Shown here: one piece after another, positions 7,914 to 10,389 of the stretch
How positions within the stretch are numbered: the first letter of the stretch is position 1
Layout of the letters: every line of letters starts with the position of its first letter
Assembly: GCA_023129265.1 (NCBI GenBank)
Contig: JAGMCJ010000138.1
Coordinates: 1-10,389 of the forward strand
Length of the DNA stretch: 10,389 nt
Source: Thermoplasmata archaeon
Lineage (GTDB): Archaea; Thermoplasmatota; Thermoplasmata; RBG-16-68-12; JAGMCJ01
Direction: 5' to 3'
Notes under the pieces: generated by a model
What the model was told of the DNA's origin: nothing
Database searches by the model: none
What the model saw: only the letters and a program-made list of their open reading frames with translations
Position numbers and translations under genes: made by a program

Positions 7914-7973
7914 ACACAGATAAATAATCCCGCTTGAACGGAATACATCTTTCGCGGTAATAATCTTTTGTAT

Positions 7974-8687
7974 CTAATCACCTCCGCTATCGAATATCGG
8001 GCCTAGAATGGATATTCCGTCTCCCCCGACTTGGACGGCATGCCTCTCCATGCTGTGCTGCGAAGCCCTCATCTTCTCGACCTGGAGGTAGCGGACGAGG
8101 TTTCCCCTCATCCTGTCCAGTCCCAGCATGATGATGCCGTCAACCAGGAAACCCTCGTTTCCCAGGAGCTGTGACTCCGCTCCGAGGGACCTCTCCATGA
8201 TGACGAACGATATGAGGTCGTTGTCCCTGATCATCTTGAAGAAGTAGAACATCTTCTTTCTCATGTCACTCACGTCCTCCATGAGCGAGTAGAGGGCTCC
8301 AAGGGAATCGAGGGCGAAGAGCTTGAACTTCTTCCCGTGAACCTTCTTGAAGTGCGTGATCATCTTCTCTATGAACTGCAGGTAGTCGGTCGCCTCGCTC
8401 TCATCGACGACTTGGTCGATCTCGCGCAGGTCCGTGAAATCCGATATCTGCAGGTTCAGGGATATCTCGACACCCAGGCTCTCCATGTTCTTCAGGTGAC
8501 TGGTGACGCTCTCTTCGAGCGTCGTGTAGAGGCCGAATTCACCCGAGTTCGAGAGGTACTTCGACATCATTGCGTAGCAGAAACTGGTCTTCATGGATCC
8601 TGGGGGGCCGGTAACGAGAATCACTTTGGGGGATTCAATGTCCGTCTTGAAGACTTTGTCCAGCCCCTCAATTGAGTTTTTGAACAT
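7974..8687 (-). CDS. KaiC/RAD55-like RecA-superfamily ATPase, single domain
   Basis: A 237-residue ATPase of the KaiC-like branch of the RecA superfamily, probably cytoplasmic. The opening MFKNSIEGLDKVF matches the usual GI.GLD lead-in. Walker A is GPPGSMKTS (27-35), with Met where the family usually has Gly. A pair of candidate catalytic glutamates follows (TTLEES, 55-60), then Walker B (KLFALDSLGAL, 122-132). The end (LQVEKMRASQHSMERHAVQV, 201-220, then GISILGP) matches the KaiC-type C-terminal strand with its KMR motif. An open frame extends upstream to 8780, but the start at 8687 is chosen because GGGAG lies 6 nt before it, the family N-terminus begins there, and the DNA further upstream is AT-rich and promoter-like. 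Some relatives regulate transcription or partner with secretion ATPases (ArlH with ArlI); which applies here is unknown. It is the first of three co-directional genes and divergent from the gene at 8847. Confidence 0.87.
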   Translation of the reverse strand: MFKNSIEGLDKVFKTDIESPKVILVTGPPGSMKTSFCYAMMSKYLSNSGEFGLYTTLEESVTSHLKNMESLGVEISLNLQISDFTDLREIDQVVDESEATDYLQFIEKMITHFKKVHGKKFKLFALDSLGALYSLMEDVSDMRKKMFYFFKMIRDNDLISFVIMERSLGAESQLLGNEGFLVDGIIMLGLDRMRGNLVRYLQVEKMRASQHSMERHAVQVGGDGISILGPIFDSGGD

Positions 8688-8693
8688 TTCCAT

Positions 8694-8698
8694 CTCCC
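8694..8698 (-). promoter_or_regulatory. Shine-Dalgarno site deciding the start of the KaiC-like ATPase
   Basis: GGGAG on the minus strand is 6 nt from the ATG at 8687 but directly abuts the ATG at 8693, so the 8687 start is preferred. The further-upstream candidates at 8756 and 8780 show no site of this kind. Confidence 0.55.
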
Positions 8699-8728
8699 GG
8701 ACGGTTTGTCGTTTAGATATCGTCGTAG

Positions 8729-8737
8729 AATTTAATT
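8729..8737 (-). promoter_or_regulatory. Candidate TATA-like element for the KaiC-like ATPase
   Basis: An AATTAAATT stretch on the minus strand would place transcription start near 8707, about 20 nt before the 8687 start codon and upstream of the GGGAG site. A second possible box, TTAAATA at 8788-8794, is shared with the divergent gene. The choice between them is inference. Confidence 0.35.
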
Positions 8738-8772
8738 CTATCGTTTCGATTATCATGTCTTGGCACGGCCTG

Positions 8773-8801
8773 ACCCACATCGATAACTATTTAACCCACA
8801 T
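8773..8801. repeat. Paired 8-bp direct repeats flanking the divergent TATA-like box
   Basis: ACCCACAT occurs at 8773-8780 and again at 8794-8801, 21 bp apart start to start, which is two helical turns and so the same face of the DNA. The repeats bracket the CTATTTAA box. This arrangement suits an operator for a regulator controlling one or both divergent genes, but two 8-mers could also coincide by chance. Confidence 0.4.
8788..8794 (+). promoter_or_regulatory. TATA-like promoter element for the zinc-ribbon/helical-repeat gene
   Basis: TATTTAA on the plus strand lies about 55 bp before the TTG start at 8847. Archaeal spacing predicts transcription from about 8816, giving a leader of about 30 nt that contains the GAGGTGA site. 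On the minus strand the same bases read TTAAATA, so the box could serve either direction. Confidence 0.45.
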
Positions 8802-8833
8802 GCAATATTAGTTCAAACCCGCAGTCCTTATCC

Positions 8834-8840
8834 GAGGTGA
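8834..8840 (+). promoter_or_regulatory. Shine-Dalgarno site of the zinc-ribbon/helical-repeat gene
   Basis: GAGGTGA lies 6 nt ahead of the TTG at 8847. It supports TTG as the start; a later start would cut into or remove the first zinc ribbon, which begins at residue 9. Confidence 0.75.
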
Positions 8841-8846
8841 ATTTCT

Positions 8847-10334
8847 TTGGCAGGTGGGGAGAAGAAGACTTGTCCAGTGTGTGATGCAGCAATAGACCCC
8901 GCCGCCAAGATTTGCCCTTCTTGCCACACTGACCTGACGCTTTTCGACTTCGACTCGGAGCCGGGTTTGGACATAGACAAGATTAAGATAAACGACGAGG
9001 CATCGATAGATCAGATCCTCGCGAACATCGTGGGCGAGGAGAAAGGGGAAGGGGGCGACATCCTTGAAGATATCAAGAGCCTGGGGAAGAACGATACCGC
9101 CGTCGTCGAAGAGGCCGAGGAGGAGGGGGAAGTCGAGTTCGAATGTCCGGTCTGCGGCGCTTCAGTGGCCTCCGATGCAACCTCCTGCCCTGGATGTGGC
9201 GCGGAGTTTGCTGGGGAAGAAGAGGCCGAATTCGAGTGTCCCGTCTGTCAGGCGATAGTCGCCAGTGACGCCTCGTCCTGTCCGAGCTGTGGGGTTGAGT
9301 TCGAAGCCGAGGAAGAGGCCCCCGCCGAAGAGGAGGCCCCGGCAGAGGAAGAGGAAGCGGCCGTGGAATTCGAAGAAGGAGAGGCGATTCTGGTTCCGGA
9401 AGAACCCGCCGAGGAAGTGGAAGAAGAGGTGGTGGAGCCGCCAGAATTTGGGGTCCCTGAAGAGCTGGAAATCGAGCCGCCTATACCCGAAATCACAGTC
9501 CTAGAAAGGGTGCAAGCGAAGAGAGAGGCCCGCGCACCCGCGGAGATCGAGGGTGAAGAGGACATACGAACCCTCTACAAGAACCTCCCGAAGCTCGTGA
9601 ACGAAGTGAAACCGATGCTCATATCCGCCAAGAAGCTCGGAATCGACATAACCGAGAGCAGGAAGCTGATCAGCGAGGCGATTGCCGCTGGAAAACGGAG
9701 AGACATAAGGAAGGCCGTTGGGCTCGTGAGGCAGAGCAAGGGCGACCTGGAGGACGCCTTCACGGAGCAGATTGCGGGAAGCATCGAGGCATTCCGCAAT
9801 GATGTGATTGGTGCGAAAAACCTGGGCGCAGACGTCGAGAGGGTCGAGGAGATTATAGAGAGCGGGATACTGTCCCTGGAAAACGAGGACTTCGAGGGTT
9901 CCATAAAGGACCTGCAGTCCGCGAAGAAGGAGTTCGAGAAGGTCGGGGCAGGCTTGACGTCAGCGAAGGACGTCCTCGAGGAGGCAGAGCTACTGATTTC
10001 CGACGCTGCGGGGTTCGGCATCGACGTGTCAGAGGCAGAGCACCTGTACAAGGAGGGTTCGGCGGCCCTTCATAGAAAGGAGTGGGATGTCGCCTCCCTG
10101 TTCGCGAAGCAGAGCAGGGAGAAACTGATCGAGAAGCTGCCCGCCAAGCTCATAGAGGAGATGAAGAGGGCCAGGGACATACTGCTCGAGCTCAAGGTCA
10201 GAGGAGGGGACCTGAAGAGACCCATCCAGATACTGAAGAAGGCGAGCACGACCCTGAAGGAAGAGAGATACGTGGACGCCCTCAGGCTTCTCAAGGTCTT
10301 CAGAAAAGAGATAAGGGACATGCGAAAGGGCTAG
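8847..10334 (+). CDS. Protein with three zinc ribbons, acidic linkers and four ~63-residue helical repeats
   Basis: I recognise no named family for this 495-residue protein. The TTG start is set by GAGGTGA. Zinc ribbon 1 is near the N-terminus (C9, C12, C23, C26), ribbon 2 at C100, C103, C114, C117 and ribbon 3 at C131, C134, C145, C148. An acidic Glu/Ala/Pro linker follows (~151-215). The C-terminal half (~245-495) is helical and built of four repeats of about 63 residues. Each has a G-x-D-like turn (LGID 264-267, LGAD 326-329, FGID 390-393, RGGD 452-455), and about 21 residues later a D- or aromatic-containing turn leading into a second helix (RRDIRKAV, NEDFEGSI, KEWDVASL, ERYVDALR). The fold may be TPR-like. 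No signal peptide or membrane helix is seen. It is divergent from the KaiC-like ATPase and shares 49 identical bases of linker with the coiled-coil gene. A scaffold role inside the cell is inference. Confidence 0.9.
   Translation: MAGGEKKTCPVCDAAIDPAAKICPSCHTDLTLFDFDSEPGLDIDKIKINDEASIDQILANIVGEEKGEGGDILEDIKSLGKNDTAVVEEAEEEGEVEFECPVCGASVASDATSCPGCGAEFAGEEEAEFECPVCQAIVASDASSCPSCGVEFEAEEEAPAEEEAPAEEEEAAVEFEEGEAILVPEEPAEEVEEEVVEPPEFGVPEELEIEPPIPEITVLERVQAKREARAPAEIEGEEDIRTLYKNLPKLVNEVKPMLISAKKLGIDITESRKLISEAIAAGKRRDIRKAVGLVRQSKGDLEDAFTEQIAGSIEAFRNDVIGAKNLGADVERVEEIIESGILSLENEDFEGSIKDLQSAKKEFEKVGAGLTSAKDVLEEAELLISDAAGFGIDVSEAEHLYKEGSAALHRKEWDVASLFAKQSREKLIEKLPAKLIEEMKRARDILLELKVRGGDLKRPIQILKKASTTLKEERYVDALRLLKVFRKEIRDMRKG
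9315..9363 (+). repeat. 49-bp inverted repeat, arm 2 (acidic linker of the helical-repeat protein)
   Basis: It is identical to the reverse complement of 6992-7040 over all 49 bases. It encodes residues 157-172, in the same codon frame as in the partner gene. Identity stops abruptly at both ends. Confidence 0.92.
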
Positions 10335-10389
10335 CGGAAGATCCTGACTTCCATCTCCCTCTCGAGAATCTTCAGTTCCTGCTCCCTCA
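10331..10389 (-). CDS. Tail of a convergent gene, C-terminal 18 codons only (5' partial)
   Basis: The minus strand reads 18 open codons (REQELKILEREMEVRIFR) from the right edge to a TAG at 10333-10331. Third codon positions are mostly G or C, as in the neighbouring genes, and the charged heptad-like pattern suggests the end of a coiled coil. The stop shares the palindrome CTAG with the TAG of the plus-strand gene, the same kind of tight convergent overlap as at 753-756. With so few codons visible, family and function cannot be judged, and chance openness is possible. Confidence 0.5.
   Translation of the reverse strand, partial: REQELKILEREMEVRIFR

Noticed and set aside
6912..7937. Plus-strand 341-codon open frame opposite the coiled-coil gene
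   Set aside because: It is a Leu/Gly/Pro-rich antisense shadow of Glu- and Lys-rich coiled-coil codons. The minus-strand frame has two full zinc ribbons, regular heptads and a Shine-Dalgarno site.
7977..7985. Perfect GGAGGTGAT Shine-Dalgarno-like sequence at the end of the KaiC-like ATPase gene
   Set aside because: It encodes the last Gly-Gly-Asp codons and has no start codon at a usable distance downstream (the next gene starts 76 bp later with its own site), so it is probably fortuitous.
8688..8780. Longer KaiC-like ATPase starting at 8780 or 8756
   Set aside because: The extra residues lie in AT-rich promoter-like DNA, and 8780 would be only a few bases past a TATA-like box. The family N-terminus and GGGAG site fit 8687. 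A leaderless start at 8756 is not fully excluded.

Overview
The window looks archaeal, most likely a member of the Thermoplasmatota or a related euryarchaeal lineage. The reasons are: AT-rich TATA-like boxes ahead of genes in otherwise moderately GC-rich DNA; GAGGTGA-type Shine-Dalgarno sites; an archaeal-type GspE/ArlI secretion ATPase; a KaiC/RAD55-like ATPase; and a giant CARDB-repeat surface protein with cytoplasmic zinc ribbons. The lineage is an inference from gene content. No marker gene is present to settle it.

Layout, left to right. Positions 1-756 (+) hold the 3' part of a type II/IV secretion ATPase, cut by the window edge exactly inside its Walker A motif. It converges, with a 4-bp stop-codon overlap, on a 1982-residue single-pass surface protein (6701-753, -). 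Upstream of that gene on the same strand are an acidic coiled-coil protein ending in two zinc ribbons (7901-6852, -) and a single-domain KaiC-like ATPase (8687-7974, -). These three minus-strand genes are separated by about 150 and 72 bp and may form one transcription unit, although the giant gene also has its own strong TATA-like box. Divergent from the ATPase, across an AT-rich intergenic region, is a 495-residue protein with three zinc ribbons and four ~63-residue helical repeats (8847-10334, +). It ends in another 4-bp convergent overlap with the tail of a minus-strand gene that enters from the right edge.

What unites the region is the zinc ribbon. Three neighbouring genes carry eight ribbons, all with the same C-X2-C-X10-C-X2-C spacing, one set of them attached to the cytoplasmic side of a very large ectodomain. 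A reasonable inference is a membrane-anchored surface protein whose cytoplasmic ribbons work with soluble ribbon/coiled-coil and ribbon/helical-repeat partners and a RecA-fold ATPase. No function can be assigned from sequence alone.

The most unusual DNA-level signal is a perfect 49-bp inverted repeat (6992-7040 and 9315-9363) that encodes the same acidic linker in the same frame in the two divergent zinc-ribbon genes. Recombination across it would swap their C-terminal halves in frame. It lies between the two copies of a 69-bp, 68/69-identical direct repeat that encodes a duplicated zinc ribbon. No tRNA, rRNA, CRISPR array, insertion sequence or origin was seen. Apart from the gaps between genes (all under 300 bases), the window is filled by coding sequence.
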